From positions 52,234 through 116,233 of the forward strand of contig JAJPKM010000013.1 in NCBI GenBank assembly GCA_021323735.1: a DNA stretch of 64,000 nucleotides. Direction: 5' to 3'. Source of the stretch: Gammaproteobacteria bacterium. GTDB lineage: Bacteria > Pseudomonadota > Gammaproteobacteria > Steroidobacterales > Steroidobacteraceae. Positions 26,689 to 38,333 of the stretch are shown piece by piece. The first letter of the stretch is position 1; the number at the start of each line of letters is the position of its first letter. The notes under the pieces are model-generated. The model had not been told where the DNA came from. It ran no database searches and worked only from the letters and a program-made list of their open reading frames with translations. The translations under genes were made by a program, and so were the position numbers.

Positions 26689-27849
26689 ATGAAAATTGCC
26701 CGAGCATTTGGGATGATGGCAGCCCTGGCTGCACTCGCCGTCACCTTGAGTCCCGCGGCATCCGCCGATGACAGTGGGTGGTACGCAGGGTTCAACGCCG
26801 GACAGTCGAGAGCCAAAATCGACGATGCCAGGATTGACAGTGGCTTGTTGCTCAATGGTCTGACGACGACCTCGATCAGCGATGACAACCATCATTTCGG
26901 ATACAAGGTATTTGGCGGCTACGAGTTCAACCGTTATTTCTCTCTCGAGAGCGGCTACTTCAACTTGGGTCGATTCGGCTTTACGGCCGATACCTTGCCG
27001 GCCGGCAGCTTGCGCGGCGATATCAAAATACAAGGTGCAAACTTCGATGCCGTGGGCAGCCTGCCGATCGGCGAGAAATTCTCGCTTTTTGCGCGCGCCG
27101 GTTTGAATTACGCCGATTCGAAAGACTCCTTCTCCGGCACCGGATCCGTCGCGGTGCTCAATCCTTCACCCCATAAATGGGCCGCCAATTACAAATACGG
27201 ATTCGGCGCTGAATACGATTTCAATCGGTTCGTCGGGATGCGCCTCGAAGGAGAGCGCTACCGGGTCGATGATGCGGTAGGGAACAAAGGCGACGTCGAT
27301 CTTTATTCTGCGGGACTGGTGTTCAAATTTGGCCGCACGGAAGCCGCGCCGGCTCCGCCCCCGGTTGCAGCCGCGCCGGTCGTCGAGGCCGCACCGGCGC
27401 CGCCGCCACCTCCGCCGCCCCCTCCCCTTCCCCCTCCCCCTGTACGCAAGCGCGTCAGCTTCTCGGCGGACTCGCTGTTTGATTTCGCCAAGGACACGGT
27501 GAAGCCTGCCGGCAAGCAGGCGCTCGACGTCTTTGCCGCGGAACTGCGGGGCGCGCAATTTGAGGTCATCACGGTCACCGGCTACAGCGATCGGATCGGA
27601 TCGCATGACTACAACATGAAGCTTTCGGCGCGACGCGCCGAATCGGTGAAGTCTTACCTGATAGTCACAGCAGGAATCCCCGCGGACAAGATCGAAGCGC
27701 GCGGGGCGGACGGTTCCGATCCGATAACCAGGCCAGGGGAATGCCCGGGCGAGAAGCGATCAGCAAAATTGATCGCCTGCCTGCAGCCGGATCGGCGTGT
27801 CGATGTCGAAGTCGTTGGCAGCAGGCTCCAGGCCGCCACGGGCAATTGA
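26689..27849 (+). CDS. OmpA-family outer-membrane protein
   Basis: This 386-residue protein has a signal peptide (to about residue 25, ASA/DD), an eight-stranded OmpA-like barrel (about 28-215; GWYAGFNAGQSRAKID, FNRYFSLESGYFNLG, YSAGLVFKFG), a long Pro/Ala linker with a proline run near residue 245, and a C-terminal OmpA/MotB peptidoglycan-binding domain (about 265-375; VTGYSDRIGSHDYNMKLSARRAESVKSYL). GGAG precedes the ATG at 26689; an upstream in-frame ATG would add four residues. It lies 27 nt after the DUF3494 lipoprotein, so the two are probably co-transcribed and may act together at the cell surface. Confidence 0.9.
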   Translation: MKIARAFGMMAALAALAVTLSPAASADDSGWYAGFNAGQSRAKIDDARIDSGLLLNGLTTTSISDDNHHFGYKVFGGYEFNRYFSLESGYFNLGRFGFTADTLPAGSLRGDIKIQGANFDAVGSLPIGEKFSLFARAGLNYADSKDSFSGTGSVAVLNPSPHKWAANYKYGFGAEYDFNRFVGMRLEGERYRVDDAVGNKGDVDLYSAGLVFKFGRTEAAPAPPPVAAAPVVEAAPAPPPPPPPPPLPPPPVRKRVSFSADSLFDFAKDTVKPAGKQALDVFAAELRGAQFEVITVTGYSDRIGSHDYNMKLSARRAESVKSYLIVTAGIPADKIEARGADGSDPITRPGECPGEKRSAKLIACLQPDRRVDVEVVGSRLQAATGN

Positions 27850-28177
27850 AGCGCCTCGTCTCACGACGTTAATTCGAATCCCGCGGGCCATGCTCATGGC
27901 ATAAGCGCTGATTGGCGCTGGTCTTCCTTCACGACCACGCTGCGCACATCCCGTGCGCAGCCGTGTAGGACTGCGCCGCATTTCTCTAAGCATATGCACT
28001 CTTGCGGAATAAACCCTGGCTGTGCCGAGTCTAGCGGTGTGAAAGATCGCACGGCGATCTTAAGGGCATCCATTCGGTGGTTGCGGCGTCTGAGAGAGAC
28101 GGGCTGCGTCCATTAATGGAGTAACTTTTTTTTCGTTTCGATGTACTCATACCATCGCCCACTTCCAAGAGGTCTGT
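27850..28177. other. 328-bp gap with stem-loops and a palindrome
   Basis: No gene is seen here. The gap contains a 12-bp stem-loop (27936-27965), an 8-bp hairpin AAGATCGC/GCGATCTT (28043-28061) and a perfect 12-bp palindrome TCCATTAATGGA (28109-28120) followed by a run of eight T (28126-28133). AAGAGG five nt before 28178 is the ribosome binding site of the next gene. Confidence 0.7.
27936..27965 (+). terminator. Stem-loop downstream of the OmpA-family gene
   Basis: CACG plus CTGCGCAC (27936-27947) pairs with GTGCGCAG and CGTG (27953-27960, 27962-27965) around the loop ATCCC, leaving one bulged C. It lies 87 nt after the ompA-like stop. No uninterrupted T-tract follows, so terminator function is tentative. 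Confidence 0.45.
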
Positions 28178-29671
28178 ATGACGATGCGCATTTCTACATG
28201 GGGTCAAGTTTCATCCGCATTGATGGTCAGCGTGCTCGCCGCATGCGGTGGAGGAGGAGGCGGCGGCTATGGTTCAACGACGTTTGCGCCGAGCATCAAC
28301 TTCTCGGCACCGACGGCGACGACCACCATCAATTTCGGTCAGTCGATGACCGTGACGTGGACGTCGGCTTATGCCACCTCCTGCACCGCGTCCACCTCGG
28401 CCGCAGCGGCCGGTGCATTCACCGGCACGCAACCGACCAGCGGTTCGGTGACGGTTGTGCCGACCGCGGCGGGGAGCTACACCTACACGCTGAACTGCAC
28501 CGGGACCGGCGGCAGCAAGTCCACATCGACCACGGCGACGGTCACGCCCAACTTGCTCGCGGCGCTCGCACCGACGGCCGCCATTTTGAGCGTGGGTTCA
28601 ACCGTTGATCCGTTGAACAACGACGCCAATCCTTACGGCCTTACTATCGCGCCTGCGACGGTCGGACCGATCGCCAAAGGCGATCTGGTGGTGTGTAACT
28701 TCAGTAACGGCCCGACCGCTACTCCTCCCAATGCTGAGGGAGCGGGAACAACCATAATTGGTCTCCATCCCGGCACCACGCCCGCCGCGCCCTATCGGAT
28801 CGCGCAATCTGCGTCGCTGCAGGGCTGCAACGCCCTCACCATGCTGGCGGATGACAGCATTTCCGCGGCGGCCTGGACGTCGAACTTGAATCCGCTGGTC
28901 AGCGCGACCGGCACCGTCGGAGCACCTTTCGCCGCAGACACCTTCACTCAACCCTGGGGAGAGGCGTTCGTGGCCGCAGCCGGCACGCAGCCTGCGGCGC
29001 TGTATGTCTCGAACGCTCCGGGTGGCGCCATCGCGGCGGGCGGCACCGTCGATCGCATCAGCTTGGACACCAACAATGCACAGACTTCGTTCACTGAGAT
29101 TCTCACCGGCTTGTGCAGCGGCGGTGCACCGGGGTCTATTTTCGGACCTGCCGGGCTTACCTATGATGTGTCGAGTGATACCCTGTACGTCGTGGACTCG
29201 AGCTCGGCCAGTGTGATCGCCATTGCCGGCGTATCCAGCGTCCCGAAGGACGGCATCGTGGCTGCCGGCCAATGCAGCGCGACGACGCCGACTCCCGTAC
29301 CCACTTTCACGGGACCCTCGGCGGGCTCGGTGCGAGTCATTGCCCATGGCGCGCCTTTCGTCACGCCCATCAGTGCAGCTCTCTTGAAGAATGGCGACTT
29401 GGTGGTCGGCAATGGCGATATCGGCGTGGCGACGGCCAGCGCCACGACGAACTTGCTGATCGAAGTCTCGCCGGTGTTGCCGAACGGCTTCGTGGGTCAG
29501 CCGGTGCAGGTTGATAAGGGAGCCCCCGGTGCGCTGTTCGGGCTCGCGGCCACGGTGAGCGCTCAGGGGAACCAGATCATTTATTTCAATGATGACAGTG
29601 CCAGCCCCAATGCCGTAATGCAGTTGGGGCCGATCGTGAGCACGACCCCCAGCGGACCGAGCCCGTACTAG
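28178..29671 (+). CDS. Lipoprotein with Ig-like N-domain and beta-propeller-like C-domain, function unknown
   Basis: This 497-residue exported lipoprotein has lipobox SVLAAC (C23) followed by a Gly run (residues 24-30). Residues 40-125 resemble an Ig/PKD-like fold (INFGQSMTVTWTSAYATSCTAS, GSYTYTLNCTGTGGSKS). The rest has propeller-like repeats (WGEAFVAAAGTQPAALYVSN, GPAGLTYDVSSDTLYVVDSSSASVIAI, LLKNGDLVVGNGDI). I do not recognise a specific family with known function. AAGAGG precedes the ATG, and the gene ends just before a strong terminator hairpin. It is likely an outer-membrane-anchored protein. Confidence 0.8.
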   Translation: MTMRISTWGQVSSALMVSVLAACGGGGGGGYGSTTFAPSINFSAPTATTTINFGQSMTVTWTSAYATSCTASTSAAAAGAFTGTQPTSGSVTVVPTAAGSYTYTLNCTGTGGSKSTSTTATVTPNLLAALAPTAAILSVGSTVDPLNNDANPYGLTIAPATVGPIAKGDLVVCNFSNGPTATPPNAEGAGTTIIGLHPGTTPAAPYRIAQSASLQGCNALTMLADDSISAAAWTSNLNPLVSATGTVGAPFAADTFTQPWGEAFVAAAGTQPAALYVSNAPGGAIAAGGTVDRISLDTNNAQTSFTEILTGLCSGGAPGSIFGPAGLTYDVSSDTLYVVDSSSASVIAIAGVSSVPKDGIVAAGQCSATTPTPVPTFTGPSAGSVRVIAHGAPFVTPISAALLKNGDLVVGNGDIGVATASATTNLLIEVSPVLPNGFVGQPVQVDKGAPGALFGLAATVSAQGNQIIYFNDDSASPNAVMQLGPIVSTTPSGPSPY

Positions 29672-29697
29672 CCAGCATTCTTCGATTCGACTTGATA

Positions 29698-29719
29698 GGC
29701 CGCCCCATTCGGGGCGGCC
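29698..29719 (+). terminator. Strong GC-rich terminator hairpin
   Basis: GGCCGCCCC (29698-29706) and GGGGCGGCC (29711-29719) form a perfect 9-bp stem with loop ATTC, followed by GTTCT. It lies 26 nt after the stop of the preceding lipoprotein gene, fitting an intrinsic terminator with a short U-tract. Confidence 0.75.
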
Positions 29720-29906
29720 GTTCTGGCTCGCAATTCGCGAGCACCCACTTGCCCATCGGCAAGGCCACATAATCTAAGGTGTGGTTCAGCCGCAACCCCA
29801 CCTAAGTAGGCGCCCCTTGTGACGGCGGCCGCGCTTCGCGCCCAGAAGGCGCTCAAGACCGCGGATTCCCCGCCGATATGAGCGCAGGAATCGCCAAATC
29901 TCGTGG

Positions 29907-33653
<3,747 letters not shown>

Positions 33654-33694
33654 TAACCGCCGCGACAACTGCGCGTGGTCTCGTCGGCAGGCGC

Positions 33695-34030
33695 CTAGTT
33701 TTTCTCGCCGCTCTTCTCGCCGCGGAACGCGGATCGAATCTTCGCCGAGCTGCGCTTCGCCGCCGAAGCGATCTCATGACCCACGGCGGTCGAGGTAACC
33801 GCAACTCGGTGCGCGCCCTCCTTGGCGGCGGCACCGACCGCCTTCGTGTCGCGCTTTACCGCAGCTCCGAAGGCTTTGGCGTGCACCGATACGGCCGATT
33901 CGTTGGGGCGTGCATCGGCCGCGTCGGCCGCATCCACCGTGCCCAACGGGACGATCAGCAAGCACCCCACGACTGCCAGCCCTAGGGCCAACCGCCGTGA
34001 GCGCGCGGAATTAGGCGCCTGCGCTTGCAT
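33695..34030 (-). CDS. Small exported Ala-rich protein, function unknown
   Basis: This 111-residue protein begins with a signal peptide (RSRRLALGLAVVGCLLIVPLGTVDAADA). The mature part is basic and alanine-rich with repeated AVKRDTKAVGAAAKEGAHRV-like amphipathic helix sequence, ending EKSGEKN. The ATG at 34030 is preceded by AGGGAG four nt upstream; a TTG lies six codons earlier. It converges with the hybrid kinase gene 41 nt away. The mature sequence resembles short exported helical proteins but I recognise no named family. Confidence 0.6.
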   Translation of the reverse strand: MQAQAPNSARSRRLALGLAVVGCLLIVPLGTVDAADAADARPNESAVSVHAKAFGAAVKRDTKAVGAAAKEGAHRVAVTSTAVGHEIASAAKRSSAKIRSAFRGEKSGEKN

Positions 34031-34076
34031 CCACTCCCTCGCTGCCAAGATTCACGCGGAATACCTAGACAGGCTC

Positions 34077-34574
34077 CTAGCCCTCATGCCGGTCGCGATC
34101 ATCATGTCCGTGTCCATGATCCTCATGATCATGATCGTGTTCATGTCCGCGCCCGCGATCCTCGTGATCGCGATCGTGCTCGTGGTCGCGCGCATGCGCG
34201 CGCTCTTCCCAGCGCTGGCGCTCGATTTCGCGCTCGCGCTCGTGTTCCTCGTAGTGACGCTGATACTCCGGGTCGTATTCCTGGGACCTTACGAAGTACA
34301 CCGGCCGATTGCAGGCGTTGTACTCATGGCAGTGCCTGCGCCAGTCCTTGGCATGGCCCGGCGGAACATGAAGATAAATCGGCGGGGGCGGAGCGTACTG
34401 GGGCTCGATCACCACCGGTTGTGCATACACCACCGGCGGCGGCCGATCGTCGCCGAAAGTAACTTGACCGTACACACCGGGAACGACCTCCCCGGACAAC
34501 ATGACGCGGACATCTACTCCGCCTGCATAACTCGAGCCGGCGGCCAATACCGCCAACAGGGCGACTACACGCAT
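34077..34574 (-). CDS. Exported protein with His/Asp/Glu-rich metal-binding-like tail
   Basis: This 165-residue protein has a short signal peptide (VVALLAVLAAGSSYA), then a conserved-looking body (VVPGVYGQVTFGDD, PPIYLHVPPGHAKDWRRHC, YNACNRPVYFV) that resembles hypothetical proteins common in proteobacteria. From about residue 118 the sequence is almost only Glu, Arg, His and Asp, with many HEH, DHD and HGHGHDD motifs. Such tails commonly chelate Zn, Ni or Co, but that is inference. The tail is encoded by CATGATC-like reiterated codons. The gene shares its orientation with the flanking small exported proteins. Confidence 0.72.
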   Translation of the reverse strand: MRVVALLAVLAAGSSYAGGVDVRVMLSGEVVPGVYGQVTFGDDRPPPVVYAQPVVIEPQYAPPPPIYLHVPPGHAKDWRRHCHEYNACNRPVYFVRSQEYDPEYQRHYEEHEREREIERQRWEERAHARDHEHDRDHEDRGRGHEHDHDHEDHGHGHDDRDRHEG

Positions 34575-34778
34575 ATTTAAAATCCTCTCGAGAGCAATTC
34601 GGCGTCTGGGTTAGGAAACGCGGTCTTGCTTTGGTTGGGAAATACTGAATATTCCGCCGAATGGCCCCAAAAGGATAGCCGTCGGTCAGCGTGACGCGAC
34701 ATACTTCAGTGCTACCTGTGAGGCAGTTCACACTAGCGCCTGCCGGCGGACGACAAGTGGGCGTAGGGGGAAATTCTC

Positions 34779-34805
34779 AGGTCTCGGAGACCGTCTCCGA
34801 GACCT
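34779..34805 (-). terminator. Perfect 12-bp hairpin after the Gly/Tyr-rich gene
   Basis: AGGTCTCGGAGA (34779-34790) and TCTCCGAGACCT (34794-34805) pair perfectly around loop CCG. On the reverse strand it lies about 30 nt beyond the stop of the 34834-35520 gene and is followed by GAGAATTT, so it probably terminates that gene. A second small hairpin, GGCGC-GAAA-GCGCC (34821-34834), lies between it and the stop codon. Confidence 0.65.
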
Positions 34806-34833
34806 CGGCGTTCTCGACAGGGCGCGAAAGCGC

Positions 34834-35520
34834 CTATTGCACGCTGTAGCCCCGCCCCTTCAAGCACGCTGCCTGCGCCCTCAAATAGTCCTGGCGCTTC
34901 TCGGCAGGCACTGAAAGCGCGGCCGCGCTGCCCGCGGGGGAAGCATCGATCCCTGTTTGGCCGCCGGCCCACTGCTGACATTCCGCGCGATCCGCCGTCT
35001 GCTGTTCCGCCGTCTGCCCATTCGTGGGATATGCAAACAAATTAAGATCCGCGCCTTTGGCAGTCACTTGGCTCGCGAGACCCTGCGGAGCATGGACGGT
35101 CTCATATTGGCCCACCGCGCCATTCCACTGGTAGTAGTTGTCATTGGCGTAGTAGTACGGAACACCGCCCCACCAGTAGGTGGAGTAGTAGTACGGCAGG
35201 GTGTCGAAATACAGACCGTAACCGAGGAGTCCAAAACCGTCGTAGAAGCCAAAGCCGTCGTAAAAGCCGAAGCCATAACCATAGCCATAGCGGCCGTAGC
35301 CGCGCCCGAATCCACGGTGCCCGTAGCCTCCGCGGCCGCCATACCCCCCGTGCCCCCCATGTCCGCCGCCGTAGCCGCCCCCATGGCCGCCCCCATAGCC
35401 TCCTCCGCCATGAGCGCCACCGCCGCCGCGGGCGTGCGTGATGGGTGCCACGCTCAGGAGGACCGCACCCAGCGCTATCGCGGCAAGTCGTAACCTGGCT
35501 ATCACCGTTGACTCGATCAT
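34834..35520 (-). CDS. Exported Gly/Tyr-rich protein
   Basis: This 228-residue protein has a signal peptide ending THA. A Gly/His/Tyr-rich region (about residues 31-100; GGGYGG, GHGGHGGYGG, YGRYGYGYGFGFYDGFGFYDGFG) precedes a Tyr/Trp-rich YYYSTYWWGGVPYYYANDNYYQW block and a helical C-terminus with two cysteines (AECQQWAGG, AQAACLKGRGY). The C-terminal part resembles a domain common in small exported proteobacterial proteins of unknown role. GAGGTGAC six nt before the ATG is a strong ribosome binding site. Gly/Tyr-rich segments suggest a surface or matrix role, unproven. Confidence 0.75.
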   Translation of the reverse strand: MIESTVIARLRLAAIALGAVLLSVAPITHARGGGGAHGGGGYGGGHGGGYGGGHGGHGGYGGRGGYGHRGFGRGYGRYGYGYGFGFYDGFGFYDGFGLLGYGLYFDTLPYYYSTYWWGGVPYYYANDNYYQWNGAVGQYETVHAPQGLASQVTAKGADLNLFAYPTNGQTAEQQTADRAECQQWAGGQTGIDASPAGSAAALSVPAEKRQDYLRAQAACLKGRGYSVQ

Positions 35521-35792
35521 TTCGTCACCTCAGATGCCTTCTTGGCAGATGGCTGTGGAGTTCATTCCAGTAGACCTGCGCTGCGTAGGCTTTATTCCGA
35601 CATATTTGCCTATGTTTCGCAAAACAGCGACAAATTTGTCGACTTGTATCCGAGGAACGATTGGTCCGCAACCGCGGGCTGGACGGATTGGACCCGTTCG
35701 GACGCATCGCAACCTCACCGATGGCGCATACCCTCGATCCGCTTGCCTACGATACGCGCCGACGCGTACCGGGTTTTGCATGGAGACGCAGC

Positions 35793-36593
35793 TCACAGCA
35801 GATGGTCAAAGCGGAATGAATAACCGAGGCCGAACAAATGATCGGGAGCCTCACGATTCAGGCCGAAGCCTGCACGAAAATCGATCTGCTGGGTGGCGGT
35901 GATTCGAAACGCGCCCCCAGAGTCGAACATCTGGCCGGCGACACCGCGGCGCGGATGATCCGCGACATATTCGACGAAAAGGTCGGCACGCGAACCCACT
36001 TGCCGCTCGAGCGCGAGGGTCGGTTCCAAGGTTGGATTATTCGCTCCCGCACCCGGCATCAAGAACGCGGTGAACATGCCGCTGAGGCCCCAGCCGGCGC
36101 CCAGGTCCTTGGACCAGGGGATCTGAGCATAGGCGCCGTAGCCTTCGCCTGCGATCCGCGTGGCGCCCGTGGGCAGTATCAATCCCACCGTGGCCGACCA
36201 TTCGATGCCATCCGGCGAGTGTCCGAATTGTCGCTTGATCGCCGGTGAGAGGTCTGAAAAACCGGCGGCCCCTGCCGATCCGCGCAAAGGATGGAAATAA
36301 TTGGGCAAGTCGAGCAGTACTTCCGTGCACGACGCAACGCCGAACCGCAGCCGCGTATTCGATGCATCGATCACGGTCCCGCTCTGACGGACCGTCCAGT
36401 TGATGCCGTTTTCCACCTGCACGCTACCCTGCGGGACCACGAGGCTCGAGTTCGTGACATCCGGCCGGTCGGTGGCAATGGCGGCATCACCCTCATGGCA
36501 GCCGCCATCCTCCGCCTCCACGGCGCAGGCACGTTCCGCGGCAAGCGCCAGCAGCGTGAGCACAAATATCTTTTGCATGAATTGCACGGCCAT
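35793..36593 (-). CDS. Outer-membrane MetA-pathway-type transporter/channel protein
   Basis: This 266-residue protein has a signal peptide (KIFVLTLLALAAERACA) and resembles the Phenol_MetA_deg family of outer-membrane proteins: IATDRPDVTNSSLVVPQGSVQVENGI near the mature N-terminus, alternating beta strands, the VGLILPTGATRI motif and a C-terminal FRFDHLL strand. Members are annotated as putative transporters; the substrate is unknown. Start ATG 36593 or 36578 (five residues shorter); neither has a clear Shine-Dalgarno. The 272-bp gap before the next reverse-strand gene has no feature I can support. Confidence 0.75.
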   Translation of the reverse strand: MAVQFMQKIFVLTLLALAAERACAVEAEDGGCHEGDAAIATDRPDVTNSSLVVPQGSVQVENGINWTVRQSGTVIDASNTRLRFGVASCTEVLLDLPNYFHPLRGSAGAAGFSDLSPAIKRQFGHSPDGIEWSATVGLILPTGATRIAGEGYGAYAQIPWSKDLGAGWGLSGMFTAFLMPGAGANNPTLEPTLALERQVGSRADLFVEYVADHPRRGVAGQMFDSGGAFRITATQQIDFRAGFGLNREAPDHLFGLGYSFRFDHLL

Positions 36594-36749
36594 GTCGCGG
36601 GCGTCGACATCCTAAGTGGGTTGCGTCATGTACTGACTCGGGTAGAGCACTCGGTATTCCACGAGCGCACCGCGTTATGAAATTTATTTTCCATGGTCAT
36701 CGCCGGCGCCGGCGGTGGCGGACGCGCGTCCTTCCCGTACAATCTACGG

Positions 36750-37334
36750 ATGCTGCGAAGAATTTGCGTATTCTGCGGGTCCAACTCGGGCACGCGCCAA
36801 ACCTATCAACACGCTGCGCAGGCGGTCGGGAGGCTGCTCTGCCGGCGCGGCATCGAACTCGTCTATGGCGGCGGCAGTGTCGGCCTGATGGGCGCACTGG
36901 CAAACGCCTGCTTGAACGAGGGAGGCCGCGTCATCGGAGTCATTCCGCGGGCGCTGGCGGATCGAGAGCTTGCTCACGCCGGATTGACGGAACTGCGCAT
37001 CGTCAGTTCGATGCACGAGCGCAAATCCCTCATGGCAGACCTCTCGGATGCCTTTATATGCTTACCCGGCGGATTCGGCACCTGGGAAGAGTTCTTCGAG
37101 GTGTTGACCTGGTCGCAACTTGGAATCCTGACCAAGGCCTGCGCCATTCTCAATGTCGACGGCTACTATGATCCGCTGCTCGCGATGGCGGACCAGGCAT
37201 TGTCCGAGGGATTCATCCGGCCCGCTCACCGGGACTTCTTGCTGTCGGATACCGATCCGGAAAAACTGTTGGATCGACTGAGCAACTATGCCGTTCCCCC
37301 CGTCGACAAATGGATCGCCCGCCCGGGACGCTGA
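36750..37334 (+). CDS. LOG-family nucleoside 5'-monophosphate phosphoribohydrolase (TIGR00730)
   Basis: This 194-residue Rossmann-fold protein has ICVFCGSNSGT, LVYGGGSVGLMGALANA, MHERKSLMADLSDAFICLPGGFGTWEEFFEVLTW and the catalytic PGGFGTxxE motif of LOG proteins. These release a free base from nucleoside monophosphates (cytokinin-type or AMP/purine nucleotides). I chose ATG 36750, where the conserved core begins; the frame is open for 19 more codons without family similarity. It is transcribed away from the MetA-type gene. Confidence 0.88.
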   Translation: MLRRICVFCGSNSGTRQTYQHAAQAVGRLLCRRGIELVYGGGSVGLMGALANACLNEGGRVIGVIPRALADRELAHAGLTELRIVSSMHERKSLMADLSDAFICLPGGFGTWEEFFEVLTWSQLGILTKACAILNVDGYYDPLLAMADQALSEGFIRPAHRDFLLSDTDPEKLLDRLSNYAVPPVDKWIARPGR

Positions 37335-37486
37335 CCGTGCTGTGTACCGCCATCCTGAAGGTGTAGTCTAGCCAGAACGGTTCATGCGCAACGGGCTCGC
37401 GCATGAACCTACCGATCGTGCGGCTGCGAGCGAGACGGGATTGGCGATCGTCAAGGCGGCGACGCAGCGACGCAATAGGGGGACCT

Positions 37487-38275
37487 GTGCCTATTCGCAT
37501 TGGTGTCGGCGGTTGGACCTACGAGCCTTGGCGAGGCACGTTCTATCCGAGCGACCTCGCGCAAAAGCGCGAACTCGAGTACGCCAGCCGCCGGCTCACT
37601 TCCATCGAGATCAATGGCACCTACTACGGCTCGCAGAAGCCGGCGAGCTTCGCCAAATGGCGCGACGAAACACCGGATGATTTCGTGTTCTCCGTCAAGG
37701 CGCCCCGCTACGCCATGAATCGCACCGTGTTGGCGGGAGCAGGCAGCTCCATCGAGCGTTTCTTCGCCGGCGGCGTCATGGAGTTGAAGGAGAAACTGGG
37801 TGCCATCAATTGGCAGTTCTTGCCCTCCAAGAAATTCGACCCGCCCGACTTCGAGGCATTCTTGAAGCTGCTGCCGCGGCAAGCCGCGGGCCGCGAGCTG
37901 CGCCACGTGGTCGAGGTCCGGCACGACAGCTTCCGCACGCAGGCCTTCGTCGCGCTGCTGCGCGAATATGGCGTCGGCGTGGTGATCGCCGGCGACTCGC
38001 GCTACCCACAGATTGCCGATGCGACAGCGCCCTTCTTCTACGCGCGGATCATGGGAACGCAGCCGACCGAGGAATGCGGTTATTCGGCTGCGGCGCTCGA
38101 TCTTTGGGCGTCGCGGGCGCGTGCCATGGCGTCGGGCAGCGAAGCGCCGGGGCTCGAGCGCGTCCTGCCGGAAGGCGCGGACGGCGTACCCCGGGACGTC
38201 TATCTATACGTCATCGGCGGCCACAAGGTACAAAACCCGGTTGCCGCTGCTTCCCTGATGCGCCGTTTGGCCTGA
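37487..38275 (+). CDS. DUF72 (YecE-like) protein
   Basis: This 262-residue TIM-barrel-like protein has the DUF72 signature: IRIGVGGWTYEPWRGTFYP, LTSIEINGTYYG, FVFSVKAPRYAMNR, WQFLPSKKFD, HVVEVRHDSFR and RIMGTQ. The molecular role of the family is not established. The GTG at 37487 is preceded by AGGGGG five nt upstream and matches the usual N-terminus; the upstream frame is Arg-rich and unlikely. It converges with the hydrolase-like gene at 38334. Confidence 0.87.
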   Translation: MPIRIGVGGWTYEPWRGTFYPSDLAQKRELEYASRRLTSIEINGTYYGSQKPASFAKWRDETPDDFVFSVKAPRYAMNRTVLAGAGSSIERFFAGGVMELKEKLGAINWQFLPSKKFDPPDFEAFLKLLPRQAAGRELRHVVEVRHDSFRTQAFVALLREYGVGVVIAGDSRYPQIADATAPFFYARIMGTQPTEECGYSAAALDLWASRARAMASGSEAPGLERVLPEGADGVPRDVYLYVIGGHKVQNPVAAASLMRRLA

Positions 38276-38333
38276 GCGGATGGCTGAATCGGCGCAGTCC
38301 GGAGCAGAGGCCCGGAGCATATCGGCGGGAGAA

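Noticed and set aside
27868..27895. T-loop-like sequence TTCGAATCCCGCGGGCCA suggesting a tRNA 3' end
   Set aside because: The flanking stems do not pair and no D-arm, anticodon arm or acceptor partner is found upstream, so it is not a tRNA.
34100..34200. CATGATC-rich tract considered as a regulatory or Dam-site cluster
   Set aside because: The GATC words are a by-product of His/Asp codons in the metal-binding-like tail of the reverse-strand gene.
35521..35792. Reverse-strand ORFs of 60-88 codons between the Gly/Tyr-rich gene and the MetA-type gene
   Set aside because: No ribosome binding site, atypical composition and no recognisable motif. The region is treated as intergenic.
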